Positions 27,554 to 35,827 of a DNA stretch of 64,000 nucleotides are shown here, in pieces. The stretch is from Ardenticatenaceae bacterium. Lineage in GTDB: Bacteria; Chloroflexota; Anaerolineae; Promineifilales; Promineifilaceae. Positions within the stretch are counted from its first letter, which is position 1. Every line of letters begins with the position of its first letter. The position numbers and the translations under genes are program-made. The stretch is from the NCBI GenBank assembly GCA_020634375.1, contig JACKBX010000008.1:186001-250000 (forward strand), read 5' to 3'. The notes below the pieces were generated by a model. That model saw only the letters and a list, made by a program, of their open reading frames with translations. It was not told the origin of the DNA and made no database searches.

Positions 27554-27581
27554 ATTGTATCAACAATCTTCGATATGTCAA
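27554..27581 (-). promoter_or_regulatory. Sigma70-type promoter for rpoC
   Basis: On the minus strand TTGACA (27576-27581) is followed after 16 bases by TACAAT (27554-27559). The leader to the rpoC start is about 150 bases. No protein gene fits the 335-bp divergent gap. Confidence 0.75.
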
Positions 27582-27734
27582 CGATTCTCTTATCAAACAA
27601 TAAATAAGTATACAAACTGTAAATAATACAGCAATCGCCTTCTGCTTGCAACCGTTTTGCAAGTGATTTTCCAAATTAGTGTTCTGCCACTTCAACTTGC
27701 ATAGAAAGCCATCCTGCGCTAACTTTTGCACCTT

Positions 27735-27953
27735 ATGTTTGTTGAAGTTCATTTGGGCGATATTGTACAGTTGCGTAAAAAACACCCTTGCGGCAGCTTT
27801 GAATGGAAAGTCGTGCGTGTAGGGGCAGATATTGGACTGGTTTGTCAAGGTTGTCAACGGCGAATCATGTTGCCACGCGGTACGTTTAATAAACGGCTAA
27901 AGAAAATTGTCCAACAAGCAAATCAAGCAAATATAGATGGCAATGTTGAATGA
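27735..27953 (+). CDS. DUF951 domain protein
   Basis: A 72-residue protein starting at ATG 27735. It shows the DUF951 pattern: VGDIV-like LGDIVQLRKKHPCG, then WKVVRVGADIGLVCQGCQRRIMLPR with a conserved Cys pair, and FNKRLKKI. It is a small, probably RNA- or metal-binding protein of unknown function, widespread in Gram-positive bacteria and Chloroflexota. Its stop overlaps the ATG of the glycosyltransferase gene by 4 bases. Confidence 0.88.
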   Translation: MFVEVHLGDIVQLRKKHPCGSFEWKVVRVGADIGLVCQGCQRRIMLPRGTFNKRLKKIVQQANQANIDGNVE

Positions 27954-29389
27954 TTACGTTCTTAAAATGTATTTATATTTTCTCTGTCGCTGGATTGTCA
28001 TTGTTTGGGACGTTAGGGTTGTTAACATTGTGGCTTTATTGGCATCATCGTCATGAGACTTTCCCCACGCCAGAAGTCCCAACTGAAGGCTTGCCATCGG
28101 TAACGGTGCAATTACCTATTTATAATGAACGGTATGTTGTGAAAGGGCTGATAGAAACGGCCGTTGCCCTACAATACCCCCATCATAAACTTCAAATACA
28201 AGTTATTGACGACTCCACCGACGACACCACTCAAATTGCAGCAAAACTGATTGAATACCATCGCAGGCAAGGCGCCAACATCAGCCTCATCCATCGCACA
28301 AAACGGCACGGCTACAAAGCTGGTGCATTAGCAAATGCACTCAACACAGCAACTGGTGAATTTGTTGCCATTTTTGACGCCGATTTCCAGCCTCAATCCG
28401 ATTTTCTACTCCAAACCATTCCTCATTTCGACAATAATCCGCGTTTGGGAGCCATCCAGGCTCGATGGGGGCACTTGAATGCACAATCATCCTTCCTCAC
28501 TCGTGCGCAAGCCATCGCGCTAGACAAACATTTTGCAATGGAACAAACGGTCCGCCATCGTGCAAACCTCTTCCCCAAATTTAATGGCACGGCCGGCATA
28601 TGGCGATTAGCCTGCCTGGAGGACGCTGGTGGTTGGCTGGATGATACCGTTTGTGAAGATTTATGTCTCAGCACACGGGCTGTTATCAAACAATGGGAGT
28701 TTCGTTTTCTCAATGACGTTGAAGTACCTGCCGAACTCCCCACCAGCATTCTGGCCTACAAAACGCAGCAGGCCCGATGGGCAAAAGGATCTACGCAATG
28801 TCTACTGAAGTACGGCCGTCCCATTCTCAACGATAAAAACCATACCCTGACAGCCCGTTTATATGCCCTTCTCTCCATGGCCGGTTATACCACACACATC
28901 TTCCTGCTCATCATGCTGCTTGCCCAAATCCCCATGCTCTATCTGGACTACCGCCTTCCCCCGCAACTCATTTTCTTCAGCATCGCCGGGATTGGGCAAC
29001 CACTTCTATTCATGCTCAGTCAACAAGCACTGCATACCGATTGGCACAAACGCCTGCCCTATCTACCTATTTTATTACTCATCGCAGTTGGCATGACCCT
29101 CAGTAACGCCCGCGCCATCCTTCAGGCGATCTTCAACAAAAACCACGCTTTCATTCGCACACCCAAAGCAGGCGTTAATGGAAGCGGCCCGGTCAAACCT
29201 ATTCCCTATCAACTCCCTTTCGATCCCGTCATCATAGGCGAAATTATTCTTTCCCTCTACGCAGGCATTGGCTTAATTCTCGCCATCTGGCGTGGCAACT
29301 TTGGGCCAATCTTCTTTCTCCTCTCAATCTTCATCGGATCTGGCTACATTGCCTTCCTCGGCCTACAAGAATTAAAACACGCTCAATAA
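27950..29389 (+). CDS. Processive GT2 glycosyltransferase, cellulose/mannan synthase-like
   Basis: A 479-residue membrane enzyme with one N-terminal helix and about four C-terminal helices. The catalytic motifs are IYNERYVV, DDSTDDT, DADFQP (DxD), FNGTAGIWR, EDLCLS (TED-like) and QQARWAKG (QxxRW), the last marking processive GT2 enzymes that extrude beta-linked glycans. The start overlaps the DUF951 stop in ATGA. The product could be a beta-glucan, a mannan or a glycolipid; no partner gene is near. Confidence 0.9.
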   Translation: MITFLKCIYIFSVAGLSLFGTLGLLTLWLYWHHRHETFPTPEVPTEGLPSVTVQLPIYNERYVVKGLIETAVALQYPHHKLQIQVIDDSTDDTTQIAAKLIEYHRRQGANISLIHRTKRHGYKAGALANALNTATGEFVAIFDADFQPQSDFLLQTIPHFDNNPRLGAIQARWGHLNAQSSFLTRAQAIALDKHFAMEQTVRHRANLFPKFNGTAGIWRLACLEDAGGWLDDTVCEDLCLSTRAVIKQWEFRFLNDVEVPAELPTSILAYKTQQARWAKGSTQCLLKYGRPILNDKNHTLTARLYALLSMAGYTTHIFLLIMLLAQIPMLYLDYRLPPQLIFFSIAGIGQPLLFMLSQQALHTDWHKRLPYLPILLLIAVGMTLSNARAILQAIFNKNHAFIRTPKAGVNGSGPVKPIPYQLPFDPVIIGEIILSLYAGIGLILAIWRGNFGPIFFLLSIFIGSGYIAFLGLQELKHAQ

Positions 29390-29412
29390 ATATTTCTGAC
29401 ACAAAACTTAAC

Positions 29413-29444
29413 TTTCTAAAGATTTTTTGCCCATTCTTTAGAAA
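29413..29444. other. Perfect 10-bp inverted repeat
   Basis: TTTCTAAAGA (29413-29422) pairs with TCTTTAGAAA (29435-29444). It lies after the GT2 gene and just ahead of the -35 box of the next promoter, so it may be a terminator stem or an operator. Confidence 0.6.
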
Positions 29445-29449
29445 ATATC

Positions 29450-29477
29450 TTGACTTGTGTAAATTTTCTTTTATTAT
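29450..29477 (+). promoter_or_regulatory. Sigma70-type promoter for the DUF2089 cluster
   Basis: TTGACT (29450-29455), a 16-base spacer and TATTAT (29472-29477) in an AT-rich region. The leader to the ATG at 29574 is about 90 bases. Confidence 0.7.
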
Positions 29478-29573
29478 TCATGTATAGAGAAAATTTTCTT
29501 GGTAAAAGTTGAACTTTTGCATTTTATGCGATTTTTCAACATCAATCGGCACAAAGAAGGAGCAAAAAAATCC

Positions 29574-29954
29574 ATGAACCCGGTAATTGGCAAATGTCCC
29601 ATATGCAATGACGATTTAAGTGTCACACGCTTACATTGCCGCAATTGTGACACAACTTTAGAAGGACAATTTGCACTGGGGAGGTTATATCAACTAGCTC
29701 CCGAACAATTGCAATTTGTAGAAATCTTCATTCGCTCCGAAGGCAAAATCAATCGGGTGGAACAAGAATTAGGCATGTCCTATCCGGCGGTGCGCGCCCG
29801 CCTGACGGAGGTGATTAATGCAATGGGTTATGAAGTAGGTGAACCAGAGAAGGGGCCAATCTCTGAAGAAACCCGCCGTGAAATTTTAGCAGAATTAAAT
29901 ACTGGAAATTTATCGGCCGAAGAAGCATTGCAATTGCTTCGCGGCAACGACTAA
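29574..29954 (+). CDS. DUF2089 family protein, putative zinc-ribbon regulator
   Basis: A 126-residue protein; start ATG 29574 with AAGGAG upstream. The N-terminus has a zinc ribbon (CPICNDDL ... CRNCD). A middle helical region, QLQFVEIFIRSEGKINRVEQELGMSYPAVRARL, looks like a helix-turn-helix. The C-terminal 30 residues (TRREILAELNTGNLSAEEALQLL) are the same helical hairpin seen in the SHOCT-like proteins downstream. It is probably the regulator of this cluster, which is inference. The next gene starts 14 bp downstream. Confidence 0.88.
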   Translation: MNPVIGKCPICNDDLSVTRLHCRNCDTTLEGQFALGRLYQLAPEQLQFVEIFIRSEGKINRVEQELGMSYPAVRARLTEVINAMGYEVGEPEKGPISEETRREILAELNTGNLSAEEALQLLRGND

Positions 29955-29968
29955 GGAGAGTGTAAGTT

Positions 29969-30523
29969 ATGAACCATCCCAGCAAGATTCGCATCTGGGA
30001 GCCGTTGCTTACGTTAGTACTGCTAGGAGTCGCCGTTGTTTACATGACAAATGTGTTTAATACAGGCAACTGGCTTTGGTTTCAAGGACGCGCCACAAAT
30101 GTTAGGCCAGCCCGCATTGTTGTTGTCGATCAGGGGCAGCGTACTGTGCTAACTAGTGGACATGCGTATTTCAATGTGCTTGCAGACGCAACAGAAGAAT
30201 CGCTGAGCAAGTTGGGCAATACAGACCTGGTAGGAATTGGCCTATCAAACCAAACTTTGCAGGATTACGCGTCTGATTCACTCGTATTGGAATTGTACTT
30301 TGATGAACCAATTCAATTCAATACCATGTCCCGTGTAGGGACCCCAACACAGTTACTGATCCCTATCAAAGGACGTCATGCTGATGGCGGTTATGTTTTT
30401 CGAGGGCAAAATGGCGACTGGTGGTTTGGTGCTTTACGTATGGCAGACCCCACCCCGCTCTATGATGCACTAACGCAAATGGGATACACGGCCGTTCCCC
30501 AACGGCCCATCAATTCAGGTTAA
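29969..30523 (+). CDS. Single-pass membrane protein, unknown
   Basis: 184 residues: one N-terminal hydrophobic helix (about 12-28), then an extracytoplasmic, mostly beta, soluble domain with no Cys. No family is recognised. RBS GGAG is present. It sits in the same direction between the DUF2089 and SHOCT-like genes, so it is probably part of the same envelope-linked unit. Confidence 0.75.
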   Translation: MNHPSKIRIWEPLLTLVLLGVAVVYMTNVFNTGNWLWFQGRATNVRPARIVVVDQGQRTVLTSGHAYFNVLADATEESLSKLGNTDLVGIGLSNQTLQDYASDSLVLELYFDEPIQFNTMSRVGTPTQLLIPIKGRHADGGYVFRGQNGDWWFGALRMADPTPLYDALTQMGYTAVPQRPINSG

Positions 30524-30623
30524 TCAAGAAAGGTGCAAGGCATAGACTCAGAGGGCTATCTGGGTCGCCTTGCACCCCAACACAGCAGAAACGGAGTGCC
30601 TGCTGATATATGGAGGTTATATC

Positions 30624-31052
30624 ATGACAACAGATGATCGTAAAGAGGTATTAGATTTATTAGCCAACGGCAAACTCACCGTTGACGAAGCCGCAGCGAT
30701 GCTCGCCAAGGCCAAAGAGCCAGCAGCACCGCCCCCTCCGGCAGAACCAGTACCAGTCGTAGAAATTGAAAAAGAGGCTACGGCCGTTTCCCCCGACATC
30801 GCGCCAGGAAAAACACCTGCCTGGTTCCGTGTACGGGTCAACAAATTAGACACTGGCAAAAGCAAAGTTAGTGTCAACATCCCCATCCGTATGTTGAAAT
30901 TCGGCTTCACTGTTGCCAGCCATTTTGCGCCAGATATGGACGGGCTGGATGTAGAAGAACTACAGGGCATGTTAGCTGAGGGCGAAAGCGGCATTTTAGT
31001 GGACGTGCGCGACGAAGAAAGCAACGAACACGTTCAAGTTTATTTAGAATAG
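30624..31052 (+). CDS. SHOCT-like domain protein (paralogue 1)
   Basis: 142 residues; start ATG 30624 with GGAGGT upstream. Residues 5-30 are the helical hairpin RKEVLDLLANGKLTVDEAA; a Pro/Ala/Glu linker follows; the C-terminal domain begins WFRVRVNKLDTGKSKVSVNIP (about 67) and ends HVQVYLE. The same two-part architecture recurs at 33467-33850. The hairpin is like the SHOCT-like domain at the front of YvlB and LiaX. It sits 12 bp ahead of the DUF4097 gene. Confidence 0.8.
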   Translation: MTTDDRKEVLDLLANGKLTVDEAAAMLAKAKEPAAPPPPAEPVPVVEIEKEATAVSPDIAPGKTPAWFRVRVNKLDTGKSKVSVNIPIRMLKFGFTVASHFAPDMDGLDVEELQGMLAEGESGILVDVRDEESNEHVQVYLE

Positions 31053-31064
31053 GGAGGCAGCATC

Positions 31065-32318
31065 ATGGCAGAAGAATTTGAACTAGGCAAAGCCCCACTA
31101 ATCACCATTCCTGTTTGTCAGGGCGAACTGATCGTCAAAAGTTGGGATCGTCTTACCGTACAAGTAAAAGCTGAAGATGCGCAAACGGATGCAACAGAAG
31201 ACGGACTGACGATTACCAGCAACGGCCGTCTCATTCTCCGTGTCCCCGAATTCACCAACCTCGCCGTGCAAACAGCCAACGGCGACACCATCATCAAAAA
31301 CCTGCAAGGCGACGTGACATTAGGTGTGGTCAACGGTGACGCCATTTTAGTCAGCCTGGAGCAGGCAACCGTTGGCACTGTAAACGGCGACCTATCCGCC
31401 AAACACATCAACGACAGCGTAACAGCCGAAAGTGTTCACGGCGACGCTATCTTCCGCTACGTAGGGAGCGTTAGCCTCAACGAGGTCAGCGGCGATTTGT
31501 CGGCCCGCCTGATAAACGGCGATGTAGACATCAACACCGTATCCGGCGATATTGGTTTGCGGCAAATTTCCGGTGATGTGAGCATCAAGGCCGGCCACCG
31601 TGATGCAAATCTGCGCTTTTTAGATGGCGCCACACACATTGGCAACATCTATGGCGATGTGCGTATTTACGGTGAACTGGCCGTTGGCAAACACGCCTTC
31701 CAGGCCGGAGGGGACATTATCTTGCGCTGGCCGGTTAACACACCAGTCAATTTGGTAGCAAATGCGCCCAAAGTGCTCAACCGCCTACCTCTCGACGAGG
31801 TTGTACAAACAGACCAGTCGCTGACAGGTCATATTGGGGAAGATGGCCCTGTGATCACGCTGAATGCAAACGGCCGTATCATCCTCAAAGAACTCTATGC
31901 TGTCCGCGAAGAATGGGAAGAACGCCAGACTGGCGATTCAGACTTCGATTTCAACTTCGACTTTGAAGAGCTAGAAGGGCTAGGTGCGCAAATCAGTGCC
32001 CAGGTAAATGAGCAAATGGCGCGTCTGACCGCTGAATTAGAAGGTAAATTTGGTGGCGATTTCGCTCAAAGAATGGCCGAAAAAATCTCACTAAAAGCGG
32101 AAAGAGCCGCCCGACGTGCTGAACAAGCTGCCGAACGCGCCCGCAAACGTGCCGAGCGCCATCATCACCGTGCCGCCCCCCACCCACCAAGGCCGCCACG
32201 TCCGCCCCGGCCAAGAGCGACACCAGAAGAGCAGCTCAAAATATTGAAAATGGTGGAGCAAGGTGTTATCTCACCAGAAGAGGCAAACACGTTGTTAGAG
32301 GCTTTGGAAAATAAATAA
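31065..32318 (+). CDS. DUF4097 beta-solenoid protein with C-terminal SHOCT-like hairpin
   Basis: 417 residues; start has GGGAGG upstream. Residues about 60-240 form a repeated beta structure of units like V-x-G-D-x-x-x-x-x-V-x-G-D (ANGDTI, VNGDAI, VHGDAI, VSGDLS, ISGDVS), the DUF4097 pattern. A charged acidic segment (FDFNFDFEEL) and an Arg/Ala-rich coiled region follow, then a His/Arg/Pro-rich linker, and finally the hairpin EEQLKILKMVEQGVISPEEANTLLEAL. YvlB and LiaX have the same two domains in reverse order. It has no signal peptide. A cytoplasmic or membrane-surface scaffold for an envelope-stress response is likely but unproved. Confidence 0.85.
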   Translation: MAEEFELGKAPLITIPVCQGELIVKSWDRLTVQVKAEDAQTDATEDGLTITSNGRLILRVPEFTNLAVQTANGDTIIKNLQGDVTLGVVNGDAILVSLEQATVGTVNGDLSAKHINDSVTAESVHGDAIFRYVGSVSLNEVSGDLSARLINGDVDINTVSGDIGLRQISGDVSIKAGHRDANLRFLDGATHIGNIYGDVRIYGELAVGKHAFQAGGDIILRWPVNTPVNLVANAPKVLNRLPLDEVVQTDQSLTGHIGEDGPVITLNANGRIILKELYAVREEWEERQTGDSDFDFNFDFEELEGLGAQISAQVNEQMARLTAELEGKFGGDFAQRMAEKISLKAERAARRAEQAAERARKRAERHHHRAAPHPPRPPRPPRPRATPEEQLKILKMVEQGVISPEEANTLLEALENK

Positions 32319-32361
32319 AGGACTGTGGCAAGGATGCCCTTTACAAGTTAAACTAAGAGCA

Positions 32362-32426
32362 AAAGGCAAGTATGCAAGTGACAAGACCATTTGCATACTT
32401 GCAAATTTGCGTACTTGCTAACTTGA
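32362..32426. repeat. GCAAGTAT inverted array
   Basis: GGCAAGTATGCAAGTG and the matching TTGCATACTTGCAAATTTGC half, separated by a short centre, in the gap before the GNAT gene. Confidence 0.8.
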
Positions 32427-32438
32427 AATGGCATTCTC

Positions 32439-33419
32439 ATGGTTATCACAGTTCCTGCGCCTCAGTGGCCGCCCAATGGCCCCCGCCCAATTAACCTGAA
32501 ACAAGACATCCCCCAGGTGGCGGACCTTTTAGAGCTTGCTTTTGGCGAGAAATTGGATTCTGAGGGGCGACGGGCAATTCGCCACAGTCCCAATGGCAAT
32601 CCGGCCTTTCTTTGGCGGTTAGGTTCGCAGCAAAGCCGCCTACCTCCAGGGTATGTGTGGCAAGAAAACGGCCGTATCATCGGCAACGTCACCTTAATCG
32701 CCACCAAAATCCCAGGGCGGCACATCATTGCCAACGTAGCTGTTCATCCCGATTATCGGCGACGCGGCATTGCCCGTACACTGATGCAATCTGTATTGGA
32801 ACAAGTACGGGCGCGGCATGGAAATGTGGTGGTATTGCAAGTGGTCAAAGACAACGCATCGGCCATCCAGCTATATGAAGACCTGCGCTTTCTAAAAGTG
32901 GGAACGATGACGGAATGGCGCAGCACCATTTCACGCTTGCAATCTTTGCCAGACAACCGCTCAGATGGGGCGAAAACGGCCGTCACCCCCCTCCGCAAGC
33001 AGCAATGGCAGGCAGCCTATCGCCTGGACACCACCAGTCAACACCCAGACCTGACATGGCCGGAACCCATCTCCCCAGAATATTATCGGTGGAAATTATG
33101 GGGTGCAATGAATGACTTCCTATACAGTCGTTTCCGAGAAACCTGGGCCACAACCACGTCAGCCGGTCAACTCGCTGGCCTCGCCACCATCAGCGCAGAA
33201 TGGGGTCGCCCCTACTTCCTAAGCCTACGTATCCACCCCAATTGGCGTGGTCATTTAGAACGGCCGTTACTCGCCAAACTCATCCGCCGATTACAAAGCA
33301 TGACGCGACGTAACATCATCATCCACCATATGGATAACGACGACATCACCAACCAACTCCTCGAAGAAGCTCGTTTCACTCCGCGTCGCACACTCACGCA
33401 CATGCGTTTGGACATCTAA
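32439..33419 (+). CDS. GNAT family N-acetyltransferase
   Basis: 326 residues. The acetyl-CoA motif A is NVAVHPDYRRRGIARTLM (about 103-120), followed by DNASAIQLYEDLRF (motif B). The C-terminal half is a second, weaker GNAT-like domain (FLSLRIHPNWRGHLERPLL). The acceptor is unknown. It sits among the SHOCT-like genes in the same direction. Confidence 0.88.
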   Translation: MVITVPAPQWPPNGPRPINLKQDIPQVADLLELAFGEKLDSEGRRAIRHSPNGNPAFLWRLGSQQSRLPPGYVWQENGRIIGNVTLIATKIPGRHIIANVAVHPDYRRRGIARTLMQSVLEQVRARHGNVVVLQVVKDNASAIQLYEDLRFLKVGTMTEWRSTISRLQSLPDNRSDGAKTAVTPLRKQQWQAAYRLDTTSQHPDLTWPEPISPEYYRWKLWGAMNDFLYSRFRETWATTTSAGQLAGLATISAEWGRPYFLSLRIHPNWRGHLERPLLAKLIRRLQSMTRRNIIIHHMDNDDITNQLLEEARFTPRRTLTHMRLDI

Positions 33420-33452
33420 TTCATCGTTCACTCTTCACCCTTCATAATTCTC
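33420..33452. repeat. TTCATCG/TTCACCC short-unit tract
   Basis: Degenerate heptamers between the GNAT gene and the ribosome site of the next gene; it resembles the tract at 12961-13000. Confidence 0.55.
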
Positions 33453-33466
33453 ATAGGAGTCATCCA

Positions 33467-33850
33467 ATGGCTAGTACAGAAGAACGAATGCAAATCCTAA
33501 AAATGATAGAAGAAGGCAAAATTAGCGCCAGCGAAGGCGCAGAATTAATTCGCGCACTCGACCGCAACAAACAAAGCGAACGCGCCGAACCCCTTCACGG
33601 AACCAGCCCCGCACGCTGGTTCCGCGTCCGCGTCACCGATATGACAAGCGGTCGCAACAAAGTCAACGTCAACATTCCAATGGGTCTTGTCAACGTGGGC
33701 ATGAAGATGGGCGCTCGTTTTATTCCCGACACAGTTGACAATGCGGAATATCAAGACGTGATGGAGGCCATCCGCAGTGGCCGCCAGGGGAAAGTATTCG
33801 ACTATACCAATGAAGAAGACGGTGAACGTGTCGAAATCTTCGTCGAGTAG
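33467..33850 (+). CDS. SHOCT-like domain protein (paralogue 2)
   Basis: 127 residues with the hairpin ERMQILKMIEEGKISASEGAELI at the front and a WFRVRVTDMTSGRNKVNVNIP domain from about residue 51, ending VEIFVE. It is clearly homologous to the protein at 30624-31052 but lacks its Pro-rich linker. No Cys or membrane segment. The function is unknown; it probably interacts with the other hairpin-bearing proteins here. Confidence 0.8.
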   Translation: MASTEERMQILKMIEEGKISASEGAELIRALDRNKQSERAEPLHGTSPARWFRVRVTDMTSGRNKVNVNIPMGLVNVGMKMGARFIPDTVDNAEYQDVMEAIRSGRQGKVFDYTNEEDGERVEIFVE

Positions 33851-33870
33851 CATATGAACCGCATCTCGTA

Positions 33871-35040
33871 ATGAATAGACGACGCAGACAACAAGCCCCA
33901 CAGCCAGCAGCCTTGCCCTCGGTGAGCAGGCTGCTGCTGCCGCTGCTCATTTTTATCAGTTTTGGGGTGGTTGTTTCGTTACTGTTCATGAATCAGGTCA
34001 ACGAACGGGAAGCGGCAAGCTATGCAACGGCAACGGCCGTTGCCCACCAAACCGCCATCGCCCACACAAACACCCAATTAACCCTCGCCGGAACCCTGGC
34101 CTCCCGCGCACTAGACGAGTACCAACGCGACCCACACATCGGCCTGCTGTTGGCCGTAGAAGCCTACAATCTGGTAGCCGACGACCCAGACACGCCTCCC
34201 TCCATTCAACACGCTATCTGGCAGGTGTTAGCTCTGGGCACGCAGCACACCCTCACCGGAACTTTGGCGGCAGAAACGGCCGTTCCTTCCGCCTCCCTTC
34301 TCTCCGAATGGCTTGCCATCAATGACCAAGACAACGCAATTCAGCTTTTTTCGCTAGAAAACAACACCCTCGATCAAGTCATCGCTCTGGATGCCGACAC
34401 CTTTGGTACAGACCAATTCATTCTCAGCCCCAACGGCCGTTGGCTGCTTAGCTACGGCAACAGCGAGAACGCTTACCTGTGGGATCTGTCCGCAAACGAA
34501 CTAACTAAACCCCGTCAAACCCTCACCGTTAGCAGCACCGTGAACCTGGTACGCTTTGGCCCCCAAACTGAATGGCTGGCAATAGGCGGCGAGAAGGATA
34601 CGGCCGTTCACCTCTGGCCCTTTGCGGATGGCGAGCCTGCCACCGAACCACGCATTCTAACCCCATCCGGCGCGGCAGATAGCGGCAACACACTCTTAGG
34701 ACTAGCCTTTGACCCCGAACCACAATGGCTGGCTGCCGCCTACGCCACGCACCTGGATTTGTGGGACTTACACGCACTCAACACGACCTCGCCAATCCGC
34801 ATGGATGTCAATGAGGGAAAAGCGTTCACGGCCGTTGCCTTCTCCCCCAACGGCCAATGGCTCATCGCCGCTAACAGCAGCGTCGCCGCAAACAACAGCG
34901 AGAAAAACATCCACCTCTGGAATTTACACCTGGACACCCTGGTAAAAGCCGCCTGTGCCACCGCAGATTACAAATTCAGCGAAGACGAATGGCAGCAATT
35001 CTTCCCCACTCGCCCCTATGCAGAAACCTGCAACCAGTAA
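33871..35040 (+). CDS. Membrane-anchored WD40-like protein
   Basis: 389 residues. A basic N-terminus (NRRRRQQ) is followed by one membrane helix (about 19-41) and a coiled segment (LASRALDEYQ, GLLLAVEAYNL) typical of the linker between STAND modules and WD40 propellers. A beta-propeller of about four recognisable blades follows (SPNGRWLLSYG, FGPQTEWLAIGGE, FSPNGQWLIAAN). The tail KAACATADYKFSEDEWQQFFP is the conserved end of such propellers in cyanobacteria and Chloroflexota. The kinase or ATPase half usually found at the front is absent. It starts 20 bp after the SHOCT-like gene. Confidence 0.82.
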   Translation: MNRRRRQQAPQPAALPSVSRLLLPLLIFISFGVVVSLLFMNQVNEREAASYATATAVAHQTAIAHTNTQLTLAGTLASRALDEYQRDPHIGLLLAVEAYNLVADDPDTPPSIQHAIWQVLALGTQHTLTGTLAAETAVPSASLLSEWLAINDQDNAIQLFSLENNTLDQVIALDADTFGTDQFILSPNGRWLLSYGNSENAYLWDLSANELTKPRQTLTVSSTVNLVRFGPQTEWLAIGGEKDTAVHLWPFADGEPATEPRILTPSGAADSGNTLLGLAFDPEPQWLAAAYATHLDLWDLHALNTTSPIRMDVNEGKAFTAVAFSPNGQWLIAANSSVAANNSEKNIHLWNLHLDTLVKAACATADYKFSEDEWQQFFPTRPYAETCNQ

Positions 35041-35065
35041 CTAACCACCAGCTACCAGCAACCAA

Positions 35066-35737
35066 CTACTCCACAAACGCCGCAATGTCCGCCAAAGATT
35101 TCTTGCTAATATCCGGTACTTGCGCATCCTTCGCCGGATAGCCCACGACCAGTAACAGATACGGCCGTTCCCACTTCGGCCTGCCCAAAATCTCATTCAA
35201 AAAATTCATAGGGCTAGGCGTGTGCGTCAGCGACGCCAGCCCTGCATGATGGACAGCCGCAATCAACATGCCGGTAGCAATGCCCACCGACTCCTGCACG
35301 TAGTAATGCTTCATCTTCTCCCCCTCCTGATCATACGTGAAGGATTGCGCAAAAATGGCGATGAGATAGGGCGCAGTTTCCAGAAACGGCTTGCGCCAAT
35401 CTGTGTGGAACGGCCGTAACGCATCCAACCACTCCTCCGGCGCACGCCCTCCATAAAACGCCCGTTCCTCTTCCTCCGCCGCCTCCCGAATGTGGCGCTT
35501 CGTCGCCGCATCACTCACCGCCACAAAGCGCCACGGCTGCTTATTCGCCCCATTCGGAGCCGTCCCTGCTGTCAAAATACAATGCTCAATAACCTCTCGC
35601 GGAACCGGTCTATCCGAAAAGTGCCGCACCGTCCGCCGCCGCTTCATATCCGCATAAAATTCAGCCGCCCGCCGCTTCATCTCCTCTACCGGATACTCAC
35701 GATACTGCAATAATGGAATCAAATCACCTTCTGCCAT
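35066..35737 (-). CDS. Nitroreductase family protein, iodotyrosine deiodinase-like
   Basis: 223 residues; start ATG 35737 with GGAGG 5 bases upstream. RRRTVRHFSDRPVP and TAGTAPNGANKQPWRFVAV are FMN-binding motifs of the nitroreductase fold, and this exact spacing matches the IYD (flavin deiodinase) subgroup. The C-terminal VVGYPAKDAQVPDISKK also fits. It may catalyse reductive dehalogenation or nitro reduction. It is monocistronic. Confidence 0.88.
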   Translation of the reverse strand: MAEGDLIPLLQYREYPVEEMKRRAAEFYADMKRRRTVRHFSDRPVPREVIEHCILTAGTAPNGANKQPWRFVAVSDAATKRHIREAAEEEERAFYGGRAPEEWLDALRPFHTDWRKPFLETAPYLIAIFAQSFTYDQEGEKMKHYYVQESVGIATGMLIAAVHHAGLASLTHTPSPMNFLNEILGRPKWERPYLLLVVGYPAKDAQVPDISKKSLADIAAFVE

Positions 35738-35749
35738 AAGAACCTCCAT

Positions 35750-35822
35750 AGCTTTTAGCCATTAGCTTTTAGCAAAACCTTCCCTCTATCTCTATCTCTA
35801 GCTCTGGCTCCATCCTCCCGCT
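35750..35822. repeat. TAGCTTTT / CTCTAT short-unit tract
   Basis: AGCTTTTAGCCATTAGCTTTTAGC units and then CTCTAT/CTCTAG hexamers, between the divergent nitroreductase and hydrolase genes. Confidence 0.7.
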
Positions 35823-35827
35823 ACAAT

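Noticed and set aside
27465..27857. 130-codon minus-strand open frame upstream of rpoC
   Set aside because: It overlaps the DUF951 gene in antisense and covers the rpoC promoter and leader hairpin; no family is recognised.
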